Source: Acidobacteriota bacterium | GTDB taxonomy: Bacteria; Acidobacteriota; UBA6911; RPQK01; JADFOI01 | Direction: 5' to 3' | DNA: 6,381 nt | Assembly: GCA_022545645.1 (NCBI GenBank) | Contig: JACZQQ010000156.1 | Span: 1 to 6,381 of the forward strand | Shown: in pieces, positions 1 through 6,381 of the stretch | How the letters are laid out: every line of letters begins with the position of its first letter | Numbering within the stretch: the stretch's first letter is position 1 | Notes under the pieces: generated by a model | What the model was told of the DNA's origin: nothing | The model's input: only the letters and a program-made list of their open reading frames with translations | Databases searched by the model: none | Program-made: the position numbers and the translations under genes

Positions 1-1
1 C

Positions 2-1864
2 AGGCACTCCTTCTCCCCTTCCTTAGAAAACCAGATGCTGGTGCTGATCCAGGAGGCAATGAAGCCTCCTGGTGTGGTTTTGAGCCGGGATGCCCTCTTG
101 CGTCACCAGAACCGGGGCCTGGTTTTGCGCAACTCAGTTACAAAAGAGGATGAACTTCTCAACGACTGGATGGCTCTTCGAGACTTGAGCCAGGCACGCG
201 ACCTCCTTCGACAAAACCAGTATCAGCTGACAGCGGTCAGTGGCGAGGAGAAAAAGCAGATCATTACTTTCCTGGAGGGTTGGATTGTTCCCAATGTGAG
301 CTACAACGAGAACGCAAGCATCGAGCTGGAACAATTCGTGCTGCAGCAGGTGGACCCAGTACTGATACAGATCAAGAAGGGCCAGACTCTGGTTCGAAAA
401 GGAGATGAGGTGGGGGCCAGAGAGAGGGTGCTCCTGGAGCAGCTCATGACGCTGCAGCAGCCACGCCGGCTGCTGGGCGAGTTCGTCGGAATTTTTCTCA
501 TCGTCAGCTTTTTTCTGTTTACGATCTGGCAGTACTTCCTGGTTTACCAAAGCGAGCAGAAGAAGAAGCGCAATCGTTATCTGCTGGTGGCTCTCGTTCT
601 CTGTGGAACCTTGCTGGTGACCAAGATCTTCATCGCCATGGGCGATGTCATTGTGGGAAGCCTCAGGATTGAAGAGCTGCAGGACCCATTAAATTTTTAT
701 TTCCTTGCCCCTCTGGCCCTGGGAACGATTCTCACCGTTCTCCTGGTGGGAGCTCAAGTTGCCATTCTTTACTCCTTGTCGTTTGCCGTTTTCGTGGGTC
801 TGCTCACCGGGGAGACGGTGATGTTGGTTTATTCGTTGACGGGGAGTCTGGCGGCTATTTATCTGCTGGACCAATACCGGGAAAGAGCAGCCATCATCAA
901 AGGGGGAGTTTTCGTAGGTGCCGTGAACATTGTGGTTGTTTTAGCTCTTCAACTCTATTCTTCGGACACCGGTTTCCAAGCGGTTCCCTTTGCGGCACGT
1001 GCCCTTTGTGGATTTCTGAGTGGGTTGTTCGCGGCCATGCTAGCCTCTCTCTGCTTGCCGATCTTGGAATCAGTGTTCGGGATTACCACCGATATCAAAC
1101 TGCTCGAGCTCTCCAGCTTGAATGCCCCCATTTTGAGACGCCTTGCCGTGGAGGCTCCGGGGACCTATCACCACAGCATCATCGTCGGAACGCTGGCCGA
1201 GGCGGGCGCCGAGGCGATTGGGGCCAATAGCCTGCTGGTTCGAGTGGGGGCTTACTATCACGACATTGGGAAGTTGAAGACGCCGGAATATTACATCGAA
1301 AACCAAATCTACATCTCCAACAAACATGAAAACCTCTCACCCAGTATGTCCAGCCTGATCCTGGCCAGCCACGTGAAGGATGGTCTGGCCCTTGCCGATG
1401 AGATCAAACTGGTTCCCGAGGTCCGTGACTTGATTCCCCAACACCATGGCACAAGGCTGATGAAGTACTTTTATGAGAAGGCTCGAGACGCCGCCGACGG
1501 AAAAGACCGACAGGTCAACGAAAATGACTTCCGCTATCCCGGACCCAGGCCACAGAGAAAGGAAGCGGCCATACTGATGTTGGCCGATCAAGTGGAGGCT
1601 GCCGCTCGAACCCTGCAGGACCCCAATCCCAGTCAGATTCGCGGCCTGATCCGGCGTTTGATACAGGTCAACATTCAGGAGCGGCAGTTCGATGAATGCG
1701 ACATTACCATGAAGGATCTGGACAAGATCCTCCGGGCTTTCGAGCGAGTGATTACAGGAATGCATCATCACCGGATTGAATATCCGGGGTTTAATTTCAA
1801 TAAGAGGGTGGAAGAGAAACAATCGTTTGAAAAGACACAGACCGGAAGTCAACGTATTCAATAG
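2..1864 (+). CDS. pgpH: PgpH/YqfF-type 7TM-HD cyclic-di-AMP phosphodiesterase, 5' end outside window
   Basis: This is an integral membrane HD-domain phosphodiesterase of the PgpH (B. subtilis YqfF) family, known to hydrolyse cyclic di-AMP to pApA on the cytoplasmic side. The frame is open to the left edge (no stop from base 2) and family members are usually 700 residues or longer, so the ATG at 35 is probably internal. Numbered from that ATG, residues 1-147 match the external 7TMR-HDED region. About seven hydrophobic segments follow (near 149-171, 182-203, 220-258, 260-280, 287-307, 320-345), then a cytoplasmic HD domain. Its metal-ligand candidates are all present: H379/H380 (TYHHS), H409-D410 in YYHDIGKLKTPEYY, H446, H470-H471 (IPQHHGT) and D518 (LADQVEAA). 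The enzyme therefore looks intact and active. The gene overlaps ybeY at its 3' end, the usual order in this conserved cluster. The substrate is inferred from family membership. Confidence 0.93.
   Translation, partial: RHSFSPSLENQMLVLIQEAMKPPGVVLSRDALLRHQNRGLVLRNSVTKEDELLNDWMALRDLSQARDLLRQNQYQLTAVSGEEKKQIITFLEGWIVPNVSYNENASIELEQFVLQQVDPVLIQIKKGQTLVRKGDEVGARERVLLEQLMTLQQPRRLLGEFVGIFLIVSFFLFTIWQYFLVYQSEQKKKRNRYLLVALVLCGTLLVTKIFIAMGDVIVGSLRIEELQDPLNFYFLAPLALGTILTVLLVGAQVAILYSLSFAVFVGLLTGETVMLVYSLTGSLAAIYLLDQYRERAAIIKGGVFVGAVNIVVVLALQLYSSDTGFQAVPFAARALCGFLSGLFAAMLASLCLPILESVFGITTDIKLLELSSLNAPILRRLAVEAPGTYHHSIIVGTLAEAGAEAIGANSLLVRVGAYYHDIGKLKTPEYYIENQIYISNKHENLSPSMSSLILASHVKDGLALADEIKLVPEVRDLIPQHHGTRLMKYFYEKARDAADGKDRQVNENDFRYPGPRPQRKEAAILMLADQVEAAARTLQDPNPSQIRGLIRRLIQVNIQERQFDECDITMKDLDKILRAFERVITGMHHHRIEYPGFNFNKRVEEKQSFEKTQTGSQRIQ
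1810..1816 (+). promoter_or_regulatory. Ribosome binding site for ybeY (decides a TTG start)
   Basis: GGAAGAG lies 10 bases before the TTG at 1827, inside the last codons of the upstream phosphodiesterase gene. It supports that TTG over the further upstream in-frame TTG at 1776, which has no clear purine-rich site before it. Confidence 0.5.
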
Positions 1865-2255
1865 GCAGCGTAAGGTGTCTGTCGAGATGAAGGGGTTGAG
1901 AAACTTTCTGGATCAGCTTTCCAGTCAGATGGCCCTGCAGACCGGTTTTTCAGTGGTACTCATCAGCGATGCGGCGATGAAGACCTACAATCGCGACTTT
2001 CGCGGTAAAGACAGGGCCACCGATGTGCTCTCATTTTCCTATGAAGAGGAGGATGGGGAGGAAAAACCCTACCTGGGAGATATACTCATCTCCGTGGACG
2101 CTGCGGCCCGCCAGCAGAGGAAGAGTTTGCTGGCGGAGCTTCAAGTGCTCTCCCTCCATGGATTGCTCCATCTTCTCGGATACGACCACCAAGCCGATCA
2201 AGGAGAAATGGAGACGCTGGAGGGAAGACTAAGGAGGAAATTTCAACTTCATTGA
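1827..2255 (+). CDS. ybeY: YbeY, endoribonuclease / rRNA maturation factor
   Basis: YbeY is a single-domain zinc-dependent endoribonuclease acting in 16S rRNA 3' end maturation and 70S ribosome quality control in the cytoplasm. The family signature is intact near the C terminus: HGLLHLLGYDHQAD, giving the three-histidine H-x3-H-x5-H zinc site. Other family-typical parts are the NRQRK stretch near the N terminus, YNRDFRGKDRATDVLSFSY in the middle, and YLGDILISVD. The chosen TTG start gives 142 residues, close to the roughly 150 usual for the family, and places the NRQRK stretch about a dozen residues in. An upstream TTG at 1776 would add 17 residues with no family resemblance. The gene overlaps the upstream gene by 38 bases in another frame, and its TGA overlaps the TTG of the next gene, which indicates translational coupling. 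The protein ends about six residues after the predicted last helix, so it has a short tail. Confidence 0.94.
   Translation: MKRHRPEVNVFNRQRKVSVEMKGLRNFLDQLSSQMALQTGFSVVLISDAAMKTYNRDFRGKDRATDVLSFSYEEEDGEEKPYLGDILISVDAAARQQRKSLLAELQVLSLHGLLHLLGYDHQADQGEMETLEGRLRRKFQLH
2231..2240 (+). promoter_or_regulatory. Strong Shine-Dalgarno for the CorC-like gene, inside ybeY
   Basis: AAGGAGGAAA is the best ribosome binding site in the window. Its GGAGG core ends 14 bases before the TTG at 2252, a rather long spacing. No ATG or GTG start in the same frame lies closer, and the hydrophobic N terminus follows the TTG directly, so the TTG remains the best start. Confidence 0.6.
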
Positions 2256-3580
2256 GTGGGTATAGCTTAGGATTATTCATAGTCGCCTTGCTCATTGTCC
2301 TGCTTTTCTTGCTCTCCGTCCTGGAGAGTGCCATTTTCGGGCTCTCCCGATTGTCAACGAAGGTTCTGGCCGAGAGAGAGAAGGAGGCCAAGTTCCGTCT
2401 TTTGGGGGACATCGCAGCGGACCGTATCCTGTTTGTGTTGCCTCTCAAGTTTGGAGCACAGCTTTCGGTCGTCATCTCGGCCGTCCTCATTACCTGGATG
2501 TTCTTCACTTCCGATTTGCCTTATGCCCCCGCATGGGCCCTGGCCGTGATGGTGGCCATCATTGCCCTGTTTCGCCAATTGTTTCCAAGAATGATTACTC
2601 AGTCTGAACCGGAACAGGTTCTTCTCCGCTTTCTTCCCCTTTTCAGGCGGTTCTATCCCTTTTTGTGCTGGCTGAGCTCCCCTCTTATCACCCTCTTGCG
2701 GATTTCCAAGGCTTCCAGGGAGGACAACCAGGTGGCTTCGGGTCCCGAGGAGGAGGCCACTGAAGAGGAGATCCAGGCTTATTTGGGTGTGGGAGAGGAA
2801 GAGGGGATCATCGAGGAGGAGGAAAGCCGGCTGATTCAGTCGGCCCTCGAATTCGGGGACCTGCTGGCCCGTGAGATCATGACTCCCCGTACGGAAATCG
2901 TGGCCATCGAAGAAAAGGCGACCATCGCTGAATTGAAGGACCTGATGGTTTCCAGCAAATTCTCGCGAATCCCGGTGTACCGGGAACAACTCGATCAAGC
3001 CATTGGCGTCGTGTATGTCCGCAATTTCTTGAGTTATCTCGGCGACGGGGCAGGCGAGGAACCGATTACCCCATTGATCCATAAGGCATGGTTTGTGCCG
3101 GAGACCAAGAAGGTATCGGAATTGCTCAAGGAGATGCAGCGCAATGCGGAGCATCTGGCCATCCTCATTAATGAGTACGGATCGGTATCGGGATTGGTCA
3201 CCATGGAAGACATGATTGAGGAGCTTGTGGGAGAAATCCGTGACGAGGATGAGCTGGAGAAGATCGATCTCACCTATGCAGGAGACGGGAGCTATATCGT
3301 GAGCGGAGGAGCCGAGATTGAGGAACTGGAGGAGACCCTGGAAGTCGACTTTGGAGATCTGGCTGTGACCACCGTCTCAGGGCTCATTGTGGGTCACCTG
3401 GGGAAAGTTCCCACTGCAGGCGAAACCGTCGTTTTGGATGGACTGTCGGTTGAGATTCTCAGCGCCGACCGCAAGAGGATTCAAAGCATGCGGGTGAGAA
3501 AGTCGGAACCCGAGGGTGCCCTACCCTTGGAGCGGGAGGGAAGGGTCAGCAACGAAAACCGGAGAGCCAAACGGAAGTAG
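2252..3580 (+). CDS. CorC/HlyC (TlyC) family membrane protein: CNNM domain, CBS pair, CorC_HlyC domain
   Basis: Members of this family are inner-membrane proteins linked to magnesium (and sometimes cobalt) efflux or homeostasis; older annotations call them hemolysins. The 442-residue product has the full architecture. An N-terminal CNNM (DUF21) membrane domain occupies about residues 1-150, with hydrophobic stretches near 6-30, 60-85, 92-108 and 125-150. An acidic linker rich in glutamate follows (165-195). The two CBS repeats start with AREIMTPRTEIVAIEE (206-221) and include SRIPVYRE, then EYGSVSGLVTMEDMIEELVGE (308-328). A C-terminal CorC_HlyC domain spans about 340-415. The TTG start overlaps the ybeY stop (TTGA), and this position downstream of ybeY is conserved in many bacteria. 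Two CNNM motifs look degenerate: the usual GE..PK is read here as RQLFPR (108-113), and the usual GNN region as KFGAQL (66-71). The CBS and C-terminal parts look normal. Transport activity is inferred only. Confidence 0.9.
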   Translation: MSGYSLGLFIVALLIVLLFLLSVLESAIFGLSRLSTKVLAEREKEAKFRLLGDIAADRILFVLPLKFGAQLSVVISAVLITWMFFTSDLPYAPAWALAVMVAIIALFRQLFPRMITQSEPEQVLLRFLPLFRRFYPFLCWLSSPLITLLRISKASREDNQVASGPEEEATEEEIQAYLGVGEEEGIIEEEESRLIQSALEFGDLLAREIMTPRTEIVAIEEKATIAELKDLMVSSKFSRIPVYREQLDQAIGVVYVRNFLSYLGDGAGEEPITPLIHKAWFVPETKKVSELLKEMQRNAEHLAILINEYGSVSGLVTMEDMIEELVGEIRDEDELEKIDLTYAGDGSYIVSGGAEIEELEETLEVDFGDLAVTTVSGLIVGHLGKVPTAGETVVLDGLSVEILSADRKRIQSMRVRKSEPEGALPLEREGRVSNENRRAKRK

Positions 3581-3638
3581 GGGAAAAGAGGGAGAGAAGC
3601 GAACGAGCGGAGTGGAGCGGGGAGACGAGTCGGAAACA

Positions 3639-4733
3639 GTGCACGAAGGATTCATGAAGCGGGCCATCGCTTTGGCCCGTCGGGGGGTGGGTCGAGTCAG
3701 CCCCAATCCTCTGGTAGGGGCGGTGCTGGTTAAAAACGGTCGAATCGTCGCCGAAGGATATCACCTCTACCAAAAGAAAAACCACGCCGAGGTGGTGGCC
3801 CTGGAGAGAGCGGGCCGGCAAGCCGCCGGGGCCAGTCTCTACCTCAATCTGGAACCCTGTACCCATCAGGGTAGAACTCCTCCCTGTGTGGATCGAATCG
3901 TTGAGGCCAGGGTTGCTCAGGTCTATGTGGCGGTGAGAGATCCCAATCCGCAGGTGGCCGGAAAGGGAATTCGACGGCTTCGAAATCAGGGCATCGGTGT
4001 TCATGAGGGTCTTTGCCGGGATGAGGCCATCGTCCTGAACGAAAAATACCTTCACTTTGTGCAGAGAAAACGGCCCTTTGTGCTGCTCAAACTGGCCATG
4101 ACCCTGGATGGCAAGATCGCCACCGGCAGCGGCCAGTCTCAGTGGATCACCGGTGCTCAGGCACGAAGGGAAGTCCACCGGCTGCGCTATGAGTATGACG
4201 CCATTTTGGTGGGAGTGAACACCCTCCTGCAAGACGATCCCTCCCTGGACGTGCGTTGGACCCGATCCAATTCCATCATCAAGGTCATTCTGGACTCCAG
4301 GCTGCGGACGCCACCCAAGGCCAAACTTTTCAACTCCTCGGATCGGGTCATTATTTTCTGTGGCCGCCAGGCCCCAAAGAAAAAATTCGAGACCCTGTCC
4401 AAAAAGGCCACGCTGATCAGGGTGTCCGGGAAAAAGGGGCAGCTGAATTGGAAGGAGGTCCTGGCCCACCTGGCGCGGCTGAAGATCACCAGTCTGATCA
4501 TCGAAGGGGGGAGCCGGGTTGCCGCCTCGGCCTTGCAAACAGGAATTGTTCAAAAGATCCACTTCTTTTACGGACCCAAGATCGTTGGAGGGAGTGGCCT
4601 TTCGGGAATCGAAGATCTGGGTGTGAAACGCTTGGAGGAGGCGATCAAGCTGAGTGGAGTTCGTCTGAAACACCTCTCAGGTGATTTTGGGGTTGAAGCT
4701 TACGTCGATTTCCCCTCACTCTCCCCATCGTAA
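3639..4733 (+). CDS. ribD: RibD, bifunctional riboflavin deaminase-reductase
   Basis: RibD carries out two successive cytoplasmic steps of riboflavin synthesis: deamination of 2,5-diamino-6-ribosylamino-4(3H)-pyrimidinone 5'-phosphate, then NADPH-dependent reduction of the ribosyl side chain. The 364 residues are close to the E. coli protein (367) and contain both domains. The N-terminal deaminase (about 1-145) has SPNPLVGAVLV and the zinc site H49-A-E51 with C74 and C83 in EPCTHQGRTPPC. The C-terminal reductase (about 146-360) has LKLAMTLDGKIAT, SQWITG, DAILVGVNTLLQDDPSL and the IIEGGS motif. The GTG start gives MHEGFMKRAIALA, which aligns with the usual RibD N terminus. GGGGAGA (3619-3625) is a possible ribosome binding site 13 bases upstream. 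GTG codons at 3516 and 3612 and an ATG at 3654 are alternatives; the longer forms add a charged, family-unlike extension. It lies 58 bases after the CorC-like gene, and no other rib gene is present in the window. Confidence 0.95.
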   Translation: MHEGFMKRAIALARRGVGRVSPNPLVGAVLVKNGRIVAEGYHLYQKKNHAEVVALERAGRQAAGASLYLNLEPCTHQGRTPPCVDRIVEARVAQVYVAVRDPNPQVAGKGIRRLRNQGIGVHEGLCRDEAIVLNEKYLHFVQRKRPFVLLKLAMTLDGKIATGSGQSQWITGAQARREVHRLRYEYDAILVGVNTLLQDDPSLDVRWTRSNSIIKVILDSRLRTPPKAKLFNSSDRVIIFCGRQAPKKKFETLSKKATLIRVSGKKGQLNWKEVLAHLARLKITSLIIEGGSRVAASALQTGIVQKIHFFYGPKIVGGSGLSGIEDLGVKRLEEAIKLSGVRLKHLSGDFGVEAYVDFPSLSPS

Positions 4734-5203
4734 ATCTCACTACGGGGAGGCTGAGGAGCGCTCGGAGAGTCCCCGGGACCTTCAAACGCCTGGAGTCCGT
4801 TCAAACTCTTGGCCAAAAGGTCGGAAAACTCGTGAAAATAATCGTCTGGGCGCAACTTGGAATCCACCGGTTCGGTGGGATGAAGTTCCTTCTGGAGGAG
4901 AGCCTGCTTGAAGCTGCGCATAGGACCAAATATCCGGTGGCTGAATAAAACGCTGATGAAGCCGGTTAAGGCAAGAGCAACAATGAGTGCCCACCAGTAC
5001 TCAAGACAGTAAGCGAGCATCGCATTCAGGGGTTCCAAGTCTTCCGTGGCCACGCCGATCAGCTGCTTGGCAATCGGGTAGATCAGCGAGATCACCACAA
5101 AGAGCAGAGGAAAGAGCACCGCATAGATCGTCAGCTCGATGGCAAAGCGGGTCTGCTGCCTTCTGTCGGTGGATTTTTGCTTACGCCAGCGGTGTTTGCC
5201 CAT
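4700..5203 (-). CDS. Small two-helix membrane protein with HAMP-like segment
   Basis: I recognise the type but not a named gene. The 167-residue product starts with a very basic cytoplasmic stretch (KHRWRKQKSTDRRQQTR). It then has a transmembrane helix (about 20-45), a short external loop with acidic residues (about 46-67) and a second helix (about 69-91). After it comes SHRIFGPMRSFKQAL (88-102), resembling the start of a HAMP domain with its conserved proline, and LRPDDYFHEFSDLLAKSLN (117-135), resembling the second HAMP helix. The tail is proline- and serine-rich and has no kinase, cyclase or methyl-accepting domain, so any signalling output would need a partner. I chose the ATG at 5203 because GAGG sits 8 bases upstream; an in-frame ATG at 5224 adds seven residues and has a weaker site. 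The 3' end overlaps ribD by 34 bases, tail to tail. Similar proteins occur near type IV pilus genes, which fits the upstream neighbour. Confidence 0.72.
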   Translation of the reverse strand: MGKHRWRKQKSTDRRQQTRFAIELTIYAVLFPLLFVVISLIYPIAKQLIGVATEDLEPLNAMLAYCLEYWWALIVALALTGFISVLFSHRIFGPMRSFKQALLQKELHPTEPVDSKLRPDDYFHEFSDLLAKSLNGLQAFEGPGDSPSAPQPPRSEIYDGESEGKST

Positions 5204-5211
5204 TTGTTTTT

Positions 5212-5215
5212 CCTC
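5212..5215 (-). promoter_or_regulatory. Ribosome binding site supporting the internal ATG at 5203
   Basis: Read on the minus strand, GAGG followed by eight bases precedes the ATG at 5203. This lies within the first codons of the longer frame starting at 5224. The spacing is ideal, whereas the 5224 ATG has only an AGAGA-type site. It favours the shorter protein. Confidence 0.5.
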
Positions 5216-5278
5216 GTCGGCCATCTCTTTTCTCTAGATATACCTTCCCATATTTTCCGCGTTCAGAGCAATCTGACC

Positions 5279-5300
5279 TCCAGGGGCGTAAGCCCCTGGA
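5279..5300. repeat. Perfect 9-bp inverted repeat with GTAA loop (hairpin)
   Basis: The arms TCCAGGGGC and GCCCCTGGA are exact reverse complements around a four-base loop. Read on the plus strand the loop is GTAA, a GNRA-type tetraloop; on the minus strand it is TTAC. The hairpin sits in the gap between the pilus-type gene and the HAMP-like gene, both on the minus strand. Neither side is followed by a T run, so it is not a canonical intrinsic terminator. It could still weaken read-through or protect a transcript end, or it could be one copy of a dispersed intergenic palindrome. The sequence alone does not separate these. Confidence 0.75.
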
Positions 5301-5344
5301 AAACAAGCAGTTTGGCGAGGAGCCGTGAAAGGGCTACCCCAGGA

Positions 5345-6381
5345 TCAATCGGGGGTGAGGATCTGCCGGAAGCCCAGATTGACCACGTCACGGAAACGGG
5401 GAGTCCCCGGCGGCAGCTTGTCCAGATCCAGAAAGTCGGTATCAAAGGCGTAAGCTCGGGTGGGGGGTGAGTAAACGGTAGAGCAGCATTTATAAATGCC
5501 CGTCGCGTACTCGGAGTAATACAAGCTCACCAGAGAACCTCTGTAGTTGAAGGTCTGGCCGCTCCAGCGTTCCAGATAGCGCAGGAAGTTGTGAGTTCCC
5601 CCATCCAGTCCATCGTCCTCACTGCCCCAGCCGGGATTGGGCCAATTGATGTTCTTTCCCCCGGCCACCGCCACTCGATAGTAGGAAGTGTTCGCGACGC
5701 GATTAGCCGGAGAAATTGGATAGGCAAAACTGCGCCAATCCTCCCAGACCTTGGAGAGAAAGCTGACGGTGTCGGCCACCACAGAGGCCGCGGCATGGGG
5801 GTCTCCGAATCCGGCATCATTGGCATTGTAGTTGCCCACGATGTAGACGATATTTTCGCTGGCCACGGTGAATCCACCGGTGTCGTCGGGCTTGGTGGGC
5901 ACATTGCCCAGGGCACCGTTGACCAGCTTGAGTCCATGGCGAGCGCCGCTGACTCGATTCTTGCGGCCGATGGTGTTGCAGCTGATTCGGATGGTGGGGT
6001 CATTATTGGCCACGCCAAAGGCGTCTCCCAGGTTAGCGCCTCCATAGGTATCCAGGACGCCGTTTTGGTTGACATCTTCGGCAGGTGCCAAAACGCCATC
6101 CGGGACCCCGTTCACATCGGGTGGATTGATCATGTCCTCATAACCGTATTCGCCGACGATGCGGGGGGGTGACAGGTTTGGATCAGGCAACATGCCCCGG
6201 CGGTCGGAGAAATAAAAGACGTAGCCATTTTGAGGTATGCTGTCAACGTCGGTACCGGTGGTGCCGGTAGAGCCCAAGAGCCAGCGTCTCAGATTTCCCA
6301 CATCCAGTTCGACGATATTCATGATGCCGCCGATGGCGCAGCTATCGTTTCCGTCTCCCAGGCTGACGTCGCGAACCTCGC
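5345..6381 (-). CDS. PilX-like pilus-associated protein, C-terminal part; 5' end outside window
   Basis: The minus-strand frame is open through the right edge (codons before the Met at 6322 read EVRDVSLGDGNDSCAIGGI), so this is the C-terminal piece of a larger protein. Numbered from that Met, the visible part has 325 residues. It contains FTVASENIVYIVGNYNAND (151-169), AAASVVADTVSFLSKVWEDW (177-196), a THNFLRYLERWSGQTFNYRGS segment (243-263), SLYYSEYATGIYKCCS (266-281) and an end with YSPPTRAYAFDTDFL and LPPGTPRFRD. This pattern matches what I recall of the C-terminal region of pilus assembly PilX-type proteins, whose N terminus carries a prepilin-like helix; that part is not visible here. 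EDVNQNGVLD (82-91) looks like a calcium-binding D-x-N-x-N-G-x-x-D loop. Aromatic and glycine richness suits an extracellular surface protein. No membrane segment is visible in this piece. Function as a minor pilin or pilus-tip component is inferred. Confidence 0.7.
   Translation of the reverse strand, partial: EVRDVSLGDGNDSCAIGGIMNIVELDVGNLRRWLLGSTGTTGTDVDSIPQNGYVFYFSDRRGMLPDPNLSPPRIVGEYGYEDMINPPDVNGVPDGVLAPAEDVNQNGVLDTYGGANLGDAFGVANNDPTIRISCNTIGRKNRVSGARHGLKLVNGALGNVPTKPDDTGGFTVASENIVYIVGNYNANDAGFGDPHAAASVVADTVSFLSKVWEDWRSFAYPISPANRVANTSYYRVAVAGGKNINWPNPGWGSEDDGLDGGTHNFLRYLERWSGQTFNYRGSLVSLYYSEYATGIYKCCSTVYSPPTRAYAFDTDFLDLDKLPPGTPRFRDVVNLGFRQILTPD

Noticed and set aside
2354..3154. A 266-codon open frame on the minus strand opposite the CorC-like gene
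   Set aside because: The plus strand clearly encodes CBS and CorC_HlyC domains here; the antisense frame has no recognisable domain.
3516..3638. N-terminal extension of RibD starting at the GTG at 3516 and overlapping the CorC-like gene
   Set aside because: The added 41 residues are charged, low in complexity and absent from known RibD proteins; the region is purine-rich and open by chance.
3546..4673. A 375-codon open frame on the minus strand opposite ribD
   Set aside because: It lies entirely across a well-supported ribD on the other strand, its translation resembles no family I know, and its composition is that expected of an antisense shadow.
4734..4790. Possible terminator after ribD around the GAGCGCTC palindrome
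   Set aside because: The palindrome is short, no T run follows, and the bases are coding for the convergent gene.
5225..5278. Possible promoter for the HAMP-like gene (TATATC near 5235 on the minus strand)
   Set aside because: No acceptable -35 element stands at 16-18 bases from it, so the match is too weak to report as a feature.
5591..6172. A 193-codon plus-strand frame, and a 190-codon minus-strand frame at 5527-6099, within the pilus-type gene
   Set aside because: Both are alternative frames of a coding region whose minus-strand frame gives recognisable motifs and stays open to the window edge.

Overview
The window carries two divergently organised blocks of ordinary bacterial DNA with moderate-to-high GC and compact gene packing. 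The HAMP-like small protein and the pilus-type secreted protein on the minus strand resemble families I associate with Acidobacteriota, Deltaproteobacteria-like lineages and similar environmental bacteria. An Acidobacteriota-type genome is my best guess, but this rests on recalled family resemblance and not on a marker gene.

Plus strand, bases 2-4733, is a tight run of four genes. It starts with the 3' part of a PgpH-type 7TM-HD cyclic-di-AMP phosphodiesterase, cut by the left edge. This is followed by the rRNA maturation endonuclease ybeY, a CNNM/CBS/CorC-HlyC family membrane protein, and ribD of riboflavin synthesis. The first three overlap and form the well-known conserved phoH-pgpH-ybeY-corC neighbourhood; phoH would be expected just left of the window. 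ribD follows after a 58-base purine-rich gap and looks like an appended metabolic gene. Non-ATG starts (TTG, TTG, GTG) are the best choices for ybeY, the CorC-like gene and ribD.

Minus strand, bases 6381-4700, holds two genes read toward ribD. The first is the C-terminal part of a PilX-like pilus-associated protein that runs off the right edge. After a 141-base gap containing a perfect 9-bp hairpin with a GTAA loop comes a small two-helix membrane protein with a HAMP-like segment. Its 3' end overlaps the 3' end of ribD by 34 bases, so the two transcription units meet tail to tail with no spacer for a terminator.

No RNA genes, CRISPR arrays, insertion sequences or phage genes were seen. I found no convincing new biological system. 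The points most worth a second look are the hairpin element, the convergent coding overlap, the degenerate CNNM motifs in the CorC-like protein, the ribD linkage, and the pairing of the HAMP-like protein with the pilus-type gene.
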